Assembly (NCBI RefSeq): GCF_020026305.1
Contig: NZ_CP075691.1
Coordinates: forward strand, 2,046,001 to 2,110,000
Reading direction: 5' to 3'
Length of the DNA stretch: 64,000 nucleotides
Origin: Streptomyces sp. 135
GTDB taxonomy: Bacteria; Actinomycetota; Actinomycetes; Streptomycetales; Streptomycetaceae
The notes beneath the pieces are model-generated. The model saw only the letters and a list, made by a program, of their open reading frames with translations. It had not been told where the DNA came from and did not search any database. This document shows, piece after piece, positions 1 through 9,184 of the stretch (position 1 is its first letter; each line of letters begins with the position of its first letter). A program made the translations under genes and the position numbers.

Positions 1-616
1 TGTCCAGGTAGTGGTGCATCAGGCGGCGGGTCATCTCGGGGGTGATCCACTCGCGCGCGTGCTGGTTGGACAGGTAGAGCGTGGCGGGCTTGGAACCGTC
101 CGCGGACTTCTTCGCGTTCTTGGAGAGCTTCAGGGCGAGGATGTCCTTGCCCTGGACGGTCTTGCCGATGGAGACGACCTTGGTGAGGCCGGGGTGCGCC
201 TGTCCGGTCCTGACGATCTCTTCCTTGAGGCCGCCCTTGCCGCTGTAGGGCCGGTAGACGCCGTCCCCGGCGGCCTCGGTCCTGCGCTGCGCGGCCTTGG
301 AGATCTCGTGCTCGCGCAGTTCGATGCCCTGGCGCTCGATGGCCTTGGCCTGGCCCTCGGTCAGATACAGCTCGACCGGGCCGGTGCCGCGCTCGGGGGC
401 CTGGCCCGCGAGCTCATGCGCGTCCTGGCCCGCCTTGACCAGGATCGGTATCTGCTGCTTGGTGACGTCGGCCTGGTAGACCTTCACGGCCGCCGGATCG
501 TCGGCGGCCGGGGCCTTCGCGGGTCCGCTCGCCTGGGCGTGCGGTGCGGCGACGAGGCCGCCGATGAGCAGTGCGCTCGCGGCGAGGGTCGATCTCGCGC
601 TCGCTCTTCGTCTCAT
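1..616 (-). CDS. Secreted M14-family zinc carboxypeptidase (N-terminal part, runs off the left edge)
   Basis: About 205 codons are visible from the ATG at 616; the rest lies outside the window. The protein opens with a basic signal peptide (MRRRASARSTLAASALLIGG, then an Ala-rich stretch ending near AQA), so it is exported. After a propeptide-like segment comes the start of an M14 metallocarboxypeptidase domain. NQHAREW at residues 184-190 is the HxxE zinc-binding motif, with ligands His186 and Glu189. Streptomycete M14 enzymes remove C-terminal residues from peptides outside the cell. The gene stands behind the whiA terminator, so it is probably transcribed separately. The second zinc His and the catalytic Glu are beyond the window. 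Confidence 0.88.
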   Translation of the reverse strand, partial: MRRRASARSTLAASALLIGGLVAAPHAQASGPAKAPAADDPAAVKVYQADVTKQQIPILVKAGQDAHELAGQAPERGTGPVELYLTEGQAKAIERQGIELREHEISKAAQRRTEAAGDGVYRPYSGKGGLKEEIVRTGQAHPGLTKVVSIGKTVQGKDILALKLSKNAKKSADGSKPATLYLSNQHAREWITPEMTRRLMHHYLD

Positions 617-720
617 GAGCCCCCCTTGCGGTTGTCCGGCACAGATGTGCGGGATGCCAGGCTCGTGACAGTGCATGATCAAGTCAATACAGCGGGTGAA
701 GGTGCGCGGGGTGGGCACGG

Positions 721-758
721 AAAAGCCGCCGACGCCCCGTGGGGCGTCGGCGGCTTTC
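721..758 (-). terminator. Terminator hairpin after whiA
   Basis: A perfect 17-bp inverted repeat (722-738 and 741-757, core GCCGCCGACGCCCC) with a 2-nt gap lies 54 bp downstream of the whiA stop. It has no U-tract, as usual for Streptomyces. It marks the end of the uvrC-rapZ-yvcK-whiA operon. Confidence 0.85.
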
Positions 759-811
759 GGTACGTCGCGAGGATCGGACCCGTGAGATCAGACCGCCATA
801 CGTACGCGAGA

Positions 812-1801
812 TCAGACCGCCATGTTGTCGGCGAGCTCCTCGGTCAGATTGGACTCCGTGCCGGGGATGCCCAGGTCCTGGGCCCGCTTGTCGGCCATGG
901 CCAGCAGCCGGCGGATGCGGCCCGCGACGGCGTCCTTGGTCAGCGGCGGGTCGGCGAGGGCACCCAGCTCCTCCAGGGAGGCCTGCTTGTGCTCCATGCG
1001 CAGCCGTCCGGCCGCCGCCAGGTGTTCGGGCACCTCGTCACCGAGGATCTCCAGGGCGCGCTGCACACGGGCGCCCGCGGCGACGGCCGCGCGGGCCGAG
1101 CGGCGCAGGTTCGCGTCGTCGAAGTTGGCCAGGCGGTTGGCGGTGGCGCGCACCTCGCGCCGCATCCGCCGCTCCTCCCAGGCCAGCACCGACTCGTGGG
1201 CCCCGAGGCGGGTGAGCAGGGCGCCGATCGCGTCCCCGTCGCGTACGACGACCCGGTCCACGCCCCGCACCTCGCGCGCCTTGCCCGCGATCTGGAGTCT
1301 GCGCGCGGCGCCGACGAGGGCGAGCGCGGCCTCCGGCCCCGGGCAGGTGACCTCCAGGGAGGACGAGCGGCCCGGCTCGGTGAGCGAGCCGTGGGCGAGG
1401 AACGCCCCGCGCCAGGCCGCCTCGGCGTCGCAGGTGGCCCCCGAGACCACCTGCGGCGGCAGACCACGGATGGGGCGTCCGCGGCCGTCCACGAGGCCCG
1501 TCTGGCGGGCCAGCTGATCGCCGCCCGCGACCACCCGGACGACGTAGCGCGAGCCGCGCCGCAGGCCGCCGGGGGCCATCACGATCAGCTCCGAGCTGTG
1601 CCCGAAGATCTCCAGGATGTCCCGCTTCAGGCGGCGTGCCGCCATCGCGGTGTCCAGCTCCGCCTCGATCACGATGCGGCCGCTCACCAGGTGAAGGCCG
1701 CCCGCGAACCGCAGGATCGCCGAGACCTCTGCCTTCCTGCAGCAGGTCCGGGTGACGGGGAGCCGGGAGATCTCGTCCTTCACCGCTGCCGTCATCGCCA
1801 T
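812..1801 (-). CDS. whiA: WhiA sporulation regulator
   Basis: 329 aa, the family's normal length. WhiA is a DNA-binding protein that, with WhiB, switches aerial hyphae to sporulation septation. The N-terminal two thirds are the degenerate LAGLIDADG-endonuclease fold ([19 protein letters not shown] near residues 19-37). The C-terminal part (about 230-329) is the helix-turn-helix DNA-binding domain, including [17 protein letters not shown]. It is the last gene of the uvrC operon. The ATG at 1801 overlaps the end of yvcK; a second ATG at 1795 would make an ATGA junction with the yvcK stop. I chose 1801 because [11 protein letters not shown] is the start I remember for streptomycete WhiA. Confidence 0.97.
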   Translation of the reverse strand: MAMTAAVKDEISRLPVTRTCCRKAEVSAILRFAGGLHLVSGRIVIEAELDTAMAARRLKRDILEIFGHSSELIVMAPGGLRRGSRYVVRVVAGGDQLARQTGLVDGRGRPIRGLPPQVVSGATCDAEAAWRGAFLAHGSLTEPGRSSSLEVTCPGPEAALALVGAARRLQIAGKAREVRGVDRVVVRDGDAIGALLTRLGAHESVLAWEERRMRREVRATANRLANFDDANLRRSARAAVAAGARVQRALEILGDEVPEHLAAAGRLRMEHKQASLEELGALADPPLTKDAVAGRIRRLLAMADKRAQDLGIPGTESNLTEELADNMAV

Positions 1802-2814
1802 GGGCCGATCCTTCCATGCATCCGAAAAATACGGTCGTACGCGGCTGCCAGGAGCTCCGGATCGTGCCTCGGAGTTCCGTCGGGCCGGGCCACCGGCGCC
1901 AGCTCGACCGTGGCACCGAGCCGCTTCGCGGCATCGGTCAGTGACTCACGGTCGGGCACGGCGGCCTCGTCGGCCAGCACCACGTCCAGGGCGAGTTTAG
2001 GGGCGTGTCGGGCCAAAACCTCCAAATGACGCTGCGGAGAGAAGCCATCGGTTTCTCCCGGTTGCGGCGCGAGGTTGAGCGGGAGGACCTTGCGGGCCTT
2101 CGTCTCGGTGAGCGCGTCGAGCAGTTCGGGGACCAGCAGGTGCGGGATCACCGAGGAGAACCAGGAGCCCGGGCCGAGCACCACCCAGTCCGCGTCGAGG
2201 ACGGCGGCGACCGCCTCGGGAACGGCCGGCGGGTCGTGCGGGACGACGTGCACGGACTGCACCTCGCCCGGGGTGAGGGCCACCGTGGCCTGGCCGCGGA
2301 CGGTGTCCACATCGTCGGGGCGGCTCGGGTCGTGGCCCTTGACCAGGGCCTGGAGCTCCAGCGGCACGGCGGACATGGGCAGGACGCGGCCCTGGGCGCC
2401 GAGCAGCCGGCCGACCAGGTCCAGGGCCTGGACGTGGTCGCCGAGCTGCTCCCACAGGGCGACGATCAGCAGATTGCCGACCGCGTGCTCGTGCAGGTCG
2501 CCGCGGGACTGGAAGCGGTGCTGGATGACGCGGGCCCAGGTCTGGCCCCAGTCGTCGTCGCCGCAGAGCGCGGCGAGCGCCTTGCGCAGGTCGCCGGGCG
2601 GCAGCACGCCCAGCTCGTCGCGGAGCCGGCCGCTGGAGCCGCCGTCGTCGGCGACGGTGACGACGGCGGTGAGGTCACCGGCCCCGGTGATGCGGCGCAG
2701 CGCGGCCAGCGAGGCGGACAGGCCCATGCCCCCGCCGAGTGCGACCACCTTCGGCTGAGTGCCCCGCTTGCGGCCCAGACGGCTCAGGCGGACGCTCCGG
2801 CGGGTCGGCTTCAC
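1792..2814 (-). CDS. yvcK: YvcK/CofD-like gluconeogenesis factor
   Basis: 340 aa. The family binds UDP-sugars and in Firmicutes and mycobacteria affects central carbon metabolism, cell shape and PBP localisation. Its fold is shared with CofD (2-phospho-L-lactate transferase). The diagnostic nucleotide-binding N-terminus is present: [14 protein letters not shown], then [11 protein letters not shown] and GNLLIVAL. The start is GTG at 2814, giving a GTGA overlap with the rapZ stop; the frame stays open further upstream inside rapZ, but that extension is only a shadow. It sits between rapZ and whiA as in nearly all actinobacteria, and its stop overlaps whiA, so translation is probably coupled. 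Confidence 0.94.
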   Translation of the reverse strand: MKPTRRSVRLSRLGRKRGTQPKVVALGGGMGLSASLAALRRITGAGDLTAVVTVADDGGSSGRLRDELGVLPPGDLRKALAALCGDDDWGQTWARVIQHRFQSRGDLHEHAVGNLLIVALWEQLGDHVQALDLVGRLLGAQGRVLPMSAVPLELQALVKGHDPSRPDDVDTVRGQATVALTPGEVQSVHVVPHDPPAVPEAVAAVLDADWVVLGPGSWFSSVIPHLLVPELLDALTETKARKVLPLNLAPQPGETDGFSPQRHLEVLARHAPKLALDVVLADEAAVPDRESLTDAAKRLGATVELAPVARPDGTPRHDPELLAAAYDRIFRMHGRIGPWR

Positions 2815-3746
2815 TCGCGCCCCATGTCCCGGTGGACGATGACGGTCTCCACGCCCTCGGACGCCAGGCGCGCCGCGAGCTTCTCCGACATGGCCACGGA
2901 GCGGTGCTTGCCGCCGGTGCAGCCGACCGCGATCGTCACGTACCGCTTGCCCTCGCGGCGGTAGCCCGCGGCGATGAGCTGGAGCAGCTCGGCGTAGCGG
3001 TCGAGGAACTCCTTGGCGCCGGGCTGGTTGAAGACGTACGCGGCCACCTCGTCGTTGAGGCCGGTGTACTGGCGCAGCTCCGGGACCCAGTGCGGGTTGG
3101 GCAGGAAGCGCATGTCCACGACCAGGTCGGCGTCGACCGGCAGGCCGTACTTGAAGCCGAAGGACATGACGGTGGCCCGCAGCTCGGGCTCCTCCTCGCC
3201 CGCGAACTGGGCGTCCATCTTGGCGCGCAGCTCGTGGACGTTCAGGCTGGAGGTGTCGATGACCAGGTCGGCGTCGCCGCGCAGCTCGCGCAGCAGGTCG
3301 CGCTCGGCCGCGATGCCGTCGACGATGCGGCCGTCGCCCTGGAGCGGGTGGGGGCGGCGGACCGACTCGAAGCGGCGGACCAGGGCCTCGTCGGAGGACT
3401 CCAGGAAGACGATGCGCCGCGTGACGTTCTTGGACTCCAGCTCGGCGAGGGACTCGCGGAGGTTGTCGAAGAAGCGGCGGCCGCGTACGTCGACGACGAC
3501 CGCGATGCGGGCGACGTTGCCCTGCGAGCGGGCGCCGAGCTCCACCATGGTGGGGATCAGCGCGGGCGGCAGGTTGTCGACCACGAACCAGCCGAGGTCC
3601 TCCAGGCACTTGGCCGCCGTGCTGCGTCCGGCACCCGACATGCCGGAGATGATCACCAGTTCGGGGATCGCCGTGTCGGGGACTCCTGGCGTCTCGATCG
3701 GCGTGCCCGCGCTCACTTGCTCTCCACCTTCGTCGTGCTCGCTCAT
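2811..3746 (-). CDS. rapZ: RapZ-type RNase adapter / nucleotide-binding protein
   Basis: 311 aa. It belongs to the RapZ (YvcJ) family, P-loop proteins that in E. coli tune glmS through small RNAs; the actinobacterial role is not established. The P-loop near residues 35-42 reads GMSGAGRS, with Arg where most P-loops have Lys, which I believe is usual in this clade. The C-terminal half holds the conserved [14 protein letters not shown] and [10 protein letters not shown] segments. The ATG at 3746 overlaps the uvrC stop as ATGA, and its own TGA overlaps yvcK as GTGA. Overlaps on both sides indicate tight translational coupling. Confidence 0.95.
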   Translation of the reverse strand: MSEHDEGGEQVSAGTPIETPGVPDTAIPELVIISGMSGAGRSTAAKCLEDLGWFVVDNLPPALIPTMVELGARSQGNVARIAVVVDVRGRRFFDNLRESLAELESKNVTRRIVFLESSDEALVRRFESVRRPHPLQGDGRIVDGIAAERDLLRELRGDADLVIDTSSLNVHELRAKMDAQFAGEEEPELRATVMSFGFKYGLPVDADLVVDMRFLPNPHWVPELRQYTGLNDEVAAYVFNQPGAKEFLDRYAELLQLIAAGYRREGKRYVTIAVGCTGGKHRSVAMSEKLAARLASEGVETVIVHRDMGRE

Positions 3747-6247
3747 GTGTCCTGCCCCCGTCGTTCCTCTGAGGTGCCCGCGGTCACGGGCTCCTCGCCT
3801 GCACTGCCGGAGGCGCCCACTGGGGTGGGCTCCTCGTCTTCACTGCCAGGGGTGCCCGCTGGGGAGGGCCCCTCGTCTTCGCTGCCGGGGAGCCCCGCTG
3901 TCACGGGCTCCACGTCTTCGGTGCGGGAGGCGTCCGCTGGGGAGGGCCCCTCGTCTTCGCTGCCGGGGGAGCCCACCGTCACGGGCTCCTCGGCCGCACT
4001 CTCCGAGGCGCCCACTGGGGTGCGCTCCTCGTCTTCGCTGCCAGAGACGCCCGCCGAGGTGGGCCTCTCGTCCTCACTGCCGGGGAGCCCCGCTGTCACG
4101 GGCTCCACGTCTTCGGTGCGGGAGGCGTCCGCTGGGACGAGCCCCTCGCCCTCGCTACCGGGGAGCGCCGCCGCCACGGGCTCCTCGGCCGCACTCTCCG
4201 AGGCGCCCGCCGAGGTGGGCTCCTCGTCTTCCATGATCTCTCCGGTGGCCATGTTCACGGCGGGGCCCGCGGGCACCGCCCCGGCGAGGGCCGCCACGAT
4301 GACCTCGGCGGTCTTGCGGCCTATGCCGGGCACCTCGCAGATCTGGTCGATTGTCGCGGATCGCAGCCGCTTCACCGAACCGAAGTGCTTGATCAGCGTC
4401 CGCTTGCGGGCGTCGCCGAGGCCCGGCACGTCGTCCAGCGGCCCCGCCTTGAATCGCTTGGCCCGCTTGGCCCGCTGGTAGGTGATCGCGAAGCGGTGCG
4501 CCTCGTCCCGTACGCGCTGCAGGAGGTAGAGCCCCTCACTGGTGCGCGGCAGGATGACCGGGTCGTCCTCGCCGGGGACCCAGACCTCCTCCAGGCGCTT
4601 GGCGAGGCCGCAGACCGCGATGTCGTCGATGCCCAGCTCGTCCAGGGCCCGCTTGGCGGCCGCGACCTGCGGTCGGCCGCCGTCGACGACGACGAGCTGC
4701 GGGGGGTACGCGAAGCGCTTGGGGCGGCCGTCCTCCTCGGTCAGACCGCTCGCGGGCACCTCGCCGTTGGCGTCGATGGTGTCCGTGGCGGCCCCCTCGT
4801 CCGACCACTCCCCCGTCTTCTCCTTGTCGGAGATGTAGCGCTTGAAGCGGCGGGCGATCACCTCGTGCATGGAACGGACGTCGTCCTGGCCCTCGCCGTG
4901 CCAGATTTGCGTGTCCCCGACACGGCCCTTGATCTGGAAGCGGCGGTACTCGCTCTTCCTGGCGAGGCCGTCCTCGAAGACGACCATCGACGCCACGACG
5001 TCGTCGCCCTGGAGGTGCGAGACGTCGTAGCACTCGATGCGCAGGGGGGCGCTGTCCAGCTCCAGGGCGGCGGCGATCTCCTCCAGGGCGCGGGAGCGGG
5101 TGGTCAGGTCGGAGGCGCGCCTGGTCTTGTGCAGGACCAGGGACTGCTGGGCGTTGCGCGCGACGGTCTCCATCAGGGCCTTCTTGTCGCCACGCTGCGG
5201 GATGCGCAGCGAGACGTTCGCCCCGCGGCGCTCGGTCAGCCACTCCTGGACCGGCTCCAGGGGGTCGGGCAGGGCGGGGACGAGCACCTCCTTGGGCACG
5301 GCGTCGCCGCTCTCCTCGCCGTACAGCTGCTGGAGGGCGTGTTCGACGAGGTCGCCGCTGGTGACGGCCTCGACCTTGTCGGTGACCCAGCCGCGCTGGC
5401 CGCGCACGCGTCCGCCGCGGACGTGGAAGATCTGGACGGCGGCTTCGAGCTCGTCCTCGGCGAGGGCGATCAGATCGGCGTCGGTGGCGTCGGCGAGGAC
5501 GACGGCGCTCTTCTCCATCGCCTTCTTGAGGGCGTCGATGTCGTCGCGCAGGCGGGCCGCGCGCTCGTACTCCATCTCCTCGGCGGCGTCCGTCATCTGC
5601 CGCTCCAGGCGGCGGATGTACGTCCCCGTGCGGCCCGCCATGAAGTCGCAGAAGTCCTCGGCGAGTTGGCGGTGGTCCTCGGGGGTGACGCGCTCCACAC
5701 AGGGCGCCGAGCACTTGCCGATGTAGCCCAGCAGGCAGGGGCGGCCGGTGCGGGTGGCGTTCTTGAACACGCCCGCGGAGCAGGTGCGCACCGGGAAGGC
5801 GCGCAGGAGCAGGTCGACGGTGTCGCGGATCGCCCACGCGTGGCCGTACGGCCCGAAGTACCGCACGCCCTTCTTCTTCTGGCCGCGCATCACCTGCACG
5901 CGCGGGAACTTCTCGTTCATCGTCACCGCGAGGTAGGGGTAGCTCTTGTCGTCGCGGTACTTGACGTTGAACCGGGGGTCGAACTCCTTGATCCAGGAGT
6001 ACTCCAGCTGGAGCGCCTCGACCTCGTTGTTCACCACCGTCCACTCGACGGAGGCGGCGGTCGTCACCATGGAGCGCGTGCGGGGGTGGAGGTTCGCCAG
6101 GTCCTGGAAGTAGCTGGCCAGGCGCTGGCGCAGGCTTTTGGCCTTCCCGACGTAGATCACCCGGCGGTGCTCGTCGCGGAATTTGTAGACCCCCGGGGCG
6201 TCGGGGATCTGTCCCGGCTTGGGGCGGTAGCTGGAAGGGTCGGCCAT
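3743..6247 (-). CDS. uvrC: UvrC excinuclease subunit with acidic repeat tail
   Basis: 834 aa; most UvrC proteins are 600-730. UvrC makes both incisions in nucleotide excision repair. Domains in order: GIY-YIG nuclease (residues about 15-95, GVYKF and [10 protein letters not shown]), a Cys-rich segment, UVR domain (about 208-243), RNase H-like UvrC core (about 390-560, [10 protein letters not shown] and VVVDGG) and tandem HhH (about 620-665, VPGLGDARK and [10 protein letters not shown]). From about residue 680 there is an acidic, Pro/Ser-rich tail built from a 65-residue repeat (PADASRTED...GSEDEGPS) with degenerate copies, unrelated to catalysis as far as I can see. First gene of the operon; a damage-type promoter lies directly upstream. 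Confidence 0.97.
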   Translation of the reverse strand: MADPSSYRPKPGQIPDAPGVYKFRDEHRRVIYVGKAKSLRQRLASYFQDLANLHPRTRSMVTTAASVEWTVVNNEVEALQLEYSWIKEFDPRFNVKYRDDKSYPYLAVTMNEKFPRVQVMRGQKKKGVRYFGPYGHAWAIRDTVDLLLRAFPVRTCSAGVFKNATRTGRPCLLGYIGKCSAPCVERVTPEDHRQLAEDFCDFMAGRTGTYIRRLERQMTDAAEEMEYERAARLRDDIDALKKAMEKSAVVLADATDADLIALAEDELEAAVQIFHVRGGRVRGQRGWVTDKVEAVTSGDLVEHALQQLYGEESGDAVPKEVLVPALPDPLEPVQEWLTERRGANVSLRIPQRGDKKALMETVARNAQQSLVLHKTRRASDLTTRSRALEEIAAALELDSAPLRIECYDVSHLQGDDVVASMVVFEDGLARKSEYRRFQIKGRVGDTQIWHGEGQDDVRSMHEVIARRFKRYISDKEKTGEWSDEGAATDTIDANGEVPASGLTEEDGRPKRFAYPPQLVVVDGGRPQVAAAKRALDELGIDDIAVCGLAKRLEEVWVPGEDDPVILPRTSEGLYLLQRVRDEAHRFAITYQRAKRAKRFKAGPLDDVPGLGDARKRTLIKHFGSVKRLRSATIDQICEVPGIGRKTAEVIVAALAGAVPAGPAVNMATGEIMEDEEPTSAGASESAAEEPVAAALPGSEGEGLVPADASRTEDVEPVTAGLPGSEDERPTSAGVSGSEDEERTPVGASESAAEEPVTVGSPGSEDEGPSPADASRTEDVEPVTAGLPGSEDEGPSPAGTPGSEDEEPTPVGASGSAGEEPVTAGTSEERRGQDT
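3775..4215 (-). repeat. Coding repeat array in the 3' end of uvrC
   Basis: The clearest unit is 195 bp (65 codons): the same roughly 55-bp block begins at 3883 and again at 4078. Shorter 36-60 bp sub-repeats encode variants of PGSEDE and EEPVTAG. All copies keep frame. Confidence 0.85.
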
Positions 6248-6254
6248 GTCGGAC

Positions 6255-6277
6255 AGCCTACTGGCGTGGGCTGACAG
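6255..6277 (-). promoter_or_regulatory. Probable damage-inducible promoter of uvrC (degenerate)
   Basis: On the minus strand CTGTCAGCCCA (6277-6267), 6 nt, then TAGGCT (6260-6255), then 7 nt to the uvrC ATG. This matches the actinobacterial RecA-NDp/PafBC-type element less well than those of uvrA, uvrB and ogt, but the spacing is identical. Transcription would begin at or next to the ATG (leaderless). Confidence 0.6.
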
Positions 6278-6312
6278 TCCGGGGTGGCCGCCTCCTGCCC
6301 GGGGCGGTGGAC

Positions 6313-6344
6313 GGGACGGCGGCCGGTGTCCCGGCCGCCGTCCC
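6313..6344 (-). terminator. Terminator hairpin of the protease/partner operon
   Basis: A perfect 14-bp stem (6313-6326 with 6331-6344) closes on a 4-nt TGTC loop, immediately after the stop at 6350. It separates this transcript from uvrC. Confidence 0.85.
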
Positions 6345-6349
6345 CCGGA

Positions 6350-7195
6350 TCAGCCCTGGTGCCGGGCCCGGCGGCGCCTGACCAGCACCGTCCCGGAGAG
6401 GCCGAGCGCGGCCAGGACGCCCGCGCCCGCCAGCGAGGAGGCGACGGTGACGGGACCCTGCTCCTGTCCCTGGCCCTGGCCCTGCGCTTGGCCTTGGCCG
6501 GATGCCTGCTCGGGCCTCGCGGCGTCGTCGTACCCGCCCGCCTTGCCGGACTTCTCGTACGCGGAGTCCGGCAGCTTGTCGCCGTACGCCTTCTGGACGC
6601 GCTCCCGGTAGGCGGCCAGCGAGGTCCCTTCGGCGCCCACCGCGCGGACCGCGTCCTTGTCGAGGGGTAGCACGCGCGCGTGGCCCTGCACGTACCAGGC
6701 GTTGATCTGCGGCTCGTGGAAGACGGTGCCGCCGGGCAGCTTCTCGGCGCCCACGCGCGCGTAGCGGGTCTCGTCGTCCCCTGTGGCGATGTTCACGACC
6801 TGCCAGGAACCGCCCCGCTCGACGGTCCACAGGGAGGCCTTCTGGCCGTCGGAGGAGACGGCCTTGCTGGCGAGGAACTCCAGGCGGGCGACCGGAGCGC
6901 CCTTCTTGCCCGCGACGAACTCCGGGGAGAGGTAGTACACGGGCACGGCCCTGCCCTCGATGCTCGGATCCGCGGCGGCCTTGGTGACCGCTCCCTCCCT
7001 GGCGAAGAAGCGGGAGAGCGTGTCGAGGGTCCGCGGCGCCTCGGCGGCCTGGTGCGCGGCGGCGCGGGAGGCCGCGGAGGGCGCGGCGGGGCCGGTGTCC
7101 GCGGAGGCCTGCGGGGCCGCGAGGCCCAGGAAGAGGGTGGCGGCCGAACCGGCGAGCGCGGCCCTGACCAGGTGGCGGGGAAGGTGACGGGTCAT
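6350..7195 (-). CDS. Secreted, C-terminally anchored protein of unknown function, partner of the papain-fold protease
   Basis: 281 aa. N-terminal signal peptide (MTRHLPRHLVRAALAGSAAT, then LFLGLAAPQASA). The middle has no family I recognise. A Gln/Gly low-complexity linker (GQGQAQGQGQGQEQG) follows, then one hydrophobic helix and RRRRAR at the C-terminus, so the protein is probably a type I membrane protein with its body outside. Start: ATG at 7195 with GGGG about 10 nt upstream. A GTG at 7204 is in frame and would give a GTGA overlap with the upstream protease gene, so either start is possible. The tight junction suggests co-expression, perhaps as substrate, inhibitor or anchor of the protease (inference). 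Confidence 0.75.
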   Translation of the reverse strand: MTRHLPRHLVRAALAGSAATLFLGLAAPQASADTGPAAPSAASRAAAHQAAEAPRTLDTLSRFFAREGAVTKAAADPSIEGRAVPVYYLSPEFVAGKKGAPVARLEFLASKAVSSDGQKASLWTVERGGSWQVVNIATGDDETRYARVGAEKLPGGTVFHEPQINAWYVQGHARVLPLDKDAVRAVGAEGTSLAAYRERVQKAYGDKLPDSAYEKSGKAGGYDDAARPEQASGQGQAQGQGQGQEQGPVTVASSLAGAGVLAALGLSGTVLVRRRRARHQG

Positions 7196-7200
7196 CGCGC

Positions 7201-7860
7201 TCACGCCCCGATCCGGTAGAGCGAGTGGGTCCAGGAGAAGGTGTTGTTGTCGACGTACCAGGCGTGCGAGGCCCAGTTGTAGCGGTCGCTCGAGGGCCAG
7301 GGGTCGCCCCAGTAGACCCAGCTGTTGGCGTCGTCGTAGCCGTAGAGGACGTGCATGTGGCCGCCACCGTTGGACCACTGGATGCGGGTCTCCACCGGGC
7401 GTCCGGAGTCGATCTCCGCCTTCACCGTGGGGTAGCGGAGCCAGCCGGTGACGTACGAGCCGGGGTTGATGCCCGCCCAGCGCAGGCCGTTCTGGACGTT
7501 GCCGAGCGTGGCCTGGTTGTTGGGGCACTCGGTGTTCTGGCTGCGTCCGAAGGCGGCGTTGCAGAACTGGTTCTGGCTGTAGTTGCGGCCCATGAAGGCC
7601 GCGATGGTGTTGCCGCCGGCCGCCCAGCACCAGTTGGTCTTCGCTTGCGCCTGCATGGTGATGTTCAGGCGCCTGGCGGCCAGCGCGGACGGGTCGGCGG
7701 CGGTGCCGGTCGCCTTGTCGGCGGCGGGCGCGGCGGTGGTTACGGGGGCGGGGGCCGCCGTGGCCGTGGGGGCGGCGAGGAGCGCCGCCGCTACGACGGC
7801 GAGCGCGGCCAGGCGCTTACGTCTGCCTATGCCGCTGTTCCTGCTGATCGGTGGGCGCAT
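7201..7860 (-). CDS. Secreted papain-like cysteine protease (C39/C70-like)
   Basis: 219 aa from the ATG at 7860, which has a strong GGGAGGA site 5-7 nt upstream; an in-frame ATG at 7950 lacks one. Signal peptide: basic RRKR then AALAVVAAALLAAPTATAAPA. The mature part carries the papain-fold catalytic Cys in KTNWCWAAGGNTIAAFMG and the catalytic His in GGGHMHVLYGYD, with a possible Asn/Asp in WGDPWP, as in the AvrRpt2-like (C70) and related C39_2 families. Cys residues elsewhere (FCNAAF, TECPNN) may form a disulfide. It is the first gene of a two-gene operon and is divergent from an XRE regulator. Confidence 0.85.
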   Translation of the reverse strand: MRPPISRNSGIGRRKRLAALAVVAAALLAAPTATAAPAPVTTAAPAADKATGTAADPSALAARRLNITMQAQAKTNWCWAAGGNTIAAFMGRNYSQNQFCNAAFGRSQNTECPNNQATLGNVQNGLRWAGINPGSYVTGWLRYPTVKAEIDSGRPVETRIQWSNGGGHMHVLYGYDDANSWVYWGDPWPSSDRYNWASHAWYVDNNTFSWTHSLYRIGA

Positions 7861-8062
7861 CGCGGTCCTCCCGAGCGGGGTGTGGGGTATGGAGGAGCGC
7901 GTCCGGACGCTGCGATTGAGCATCGAGTGTTGTCGGGTGCAGGTCAACACGCTTCAATGCGGAATTACCTGGGCCGTGAACGGCGGGCGTACGGAAGTGA
8001 ACGGACGTCGTACGCCCACCTGGCGACCCGCTCCGACCGGCACGAACGCCGGGGCGGCTGGA

Positions 8063-8074
8063 GTGAACGTTCAC
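8063..8074. promoter_or_regulatory. Palindrome GTGAACGTTCAC upstream of the XRE gene
   Basis: A perfect 12-bp palindrome abuts the ribosome-binding site of the XRE gene. Two more GTGAACG half-sites occur at about 7976 and 7998, and the second lies inside an inverted repeat (GGGCGTACG...CGTACGCCC). The layout suggests an operator in the divergent control region, perhaps autoregulatory (inference). Confidence 0.5.
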
Positions 8075-8085
8075 AGGAGGGCCGC

Positions 8086-9171
8086 ATGCGGCACGGCACA
8101 CAGTTGGCGGGGGGCGTACGCGCGGAGGGCGTGCCCGCGGAGCGCTTGCCCGCAGGGCGCTTGCCCGCGTCGGGCGCGGCCCGGACGGCGGACGGATACC
8201 CGGCGGATCCGGCGCATCCGGCGGACTCGGTGGACTCGTCGGCGGACTCGGCCGACCTGGCGGACCTCGCGGCCGCCCTGCGCACCGGCCCCTTCCACAT
8301 CGCGCTGCGCACCGCGATCGCCAGCCGGCGGCTGCCGCTCCAGAGGGTGCGGCACCATCTGGCCCAGTACGGCATCCACGTCGGCGTGACCAGCCTGAGT
8401 TACTGGCAGCAGGGGGCCCGGCGCCCCCAGCGCGCCGAGTCGCTGCGCGCCGTACGCGCCCTGGAGGAGATCCTCCAGCTGCCCGAGGAGTCGCTGATCC
8501 GGCTCCTGGCCCGGCCGGGCGAGCGCGCCGACCGGGAACGGCCCGCCGCCCGTTCGTACCGCTCCCTCGTGGAGGCCTCCGACGTGCTGCGCGCGCTCCT
8601 CGTCGAGCTGGGCTCCCCCGTGGACGGCGGGCTGCACACCATCGGCCATCACGAGCGGGTGCGGATCGGCGCGCGGCGTGAGCTGGTCGGCCGGGAGTCA
8701 CAGCACGCCGTGCGCGCCCACCGGGACGGCGTGGACCGCTACGTCGCCATCTACCACGGTGATCCCGGCTGCGCCCCCGACCGGGTGCGGGTGCGCGCCC
8801 TGGAGAACTGCCGGACCGGCCGCGTGCGGTGGCACGAGGGAGCGGGCGTGCTGGTCGCCGAACTGCTCTTCGACACACGGCTGCGCGCGGGCGACACCCA
8901 CCTGTTCGCCTACGGCTTCGATGACGGCACCGCGGGGACGGCCACCGAGTACGTGCGGGGCTTCACCTACGCGGGCGGCCAGTACGCGCTACAGATCCGC
9001 TTCGACGACCAGGCCCTGCCCGTACGCTGCCACCGCTTCGCCCAGCAGTCGGCCGCGGCCCCGCGCGGCGGACGCCAGGAGCTGACGCTGAGCGGCAGCC
9101 ACCGCTCGGTGCACCTGGTGGAGCCGCAGGTGCGGGCGGGGCTGCTGGGGATCGCGTGGGACTGGGAGTGA
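8086..9171 (+). CDS. XRE-type helix-turn-helix regulator
   Basis: 361 aa. The ATG at 8086 follows ACAGGAGGG at good spacing; the open frame upstream is non-coding. After a disordered, Ala/Asp-rich N-terminus (about 1-65) comes a helix-turn-helix segment (about 70-130; LRTAIASRRLPLQRVRHHL, then VTSLSYWQQGARRPQ and a LxxLEEILQLPEESL helix). The remaining roughly 200 residues have no named domain I recognise. They contain CHRFAQQ and beta-rich sequence and may sense a ligand. It is divergent from the protease operon, with possible operator palindromes between. Confidence 0.82.
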   Translation: MRHGTQLAGGVRAEGVPAERLPAGRLPASGAARTADGYPADPAHPADSVDSSADSADLADLAAALRTGPFHIALRTAIASRRLPLQRVRHHLAQYGIHVGVTSLSYWQQGARRPQRAESLRAVRALEEILQLPEESLIRLLARPGERADRERPAARSYRSLVEASDVLRALLVELGSPVDGGLHTIGHHERVRIGARRELVGRESQHAVRAHRDGVDRYVAIYHGDPGCAPDRVRVRALENCRTGRVRWHEGAGVLVAELLFDTRLRAGDTHLFAYGFDDGTAGTATEYVRGFTYAGGQYALQIRFDDQALPVRCHRFAQQSAAAPRGGRQELTLSGSHRSVHLVEPQVRAGLLGIAWDWE

Positions 9172-9184
9172 GGCCGGGCGGGTC

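Noticed and set aside
11..2029. Long open frame on the plus strand opposite carboxypeptidase/whiA/yvcK (and similar long frames elsewhere)
   Set aside because: Antisense to clearly conserved genes; high GC makes such shadow frames common and they have no ribosome site or family match.
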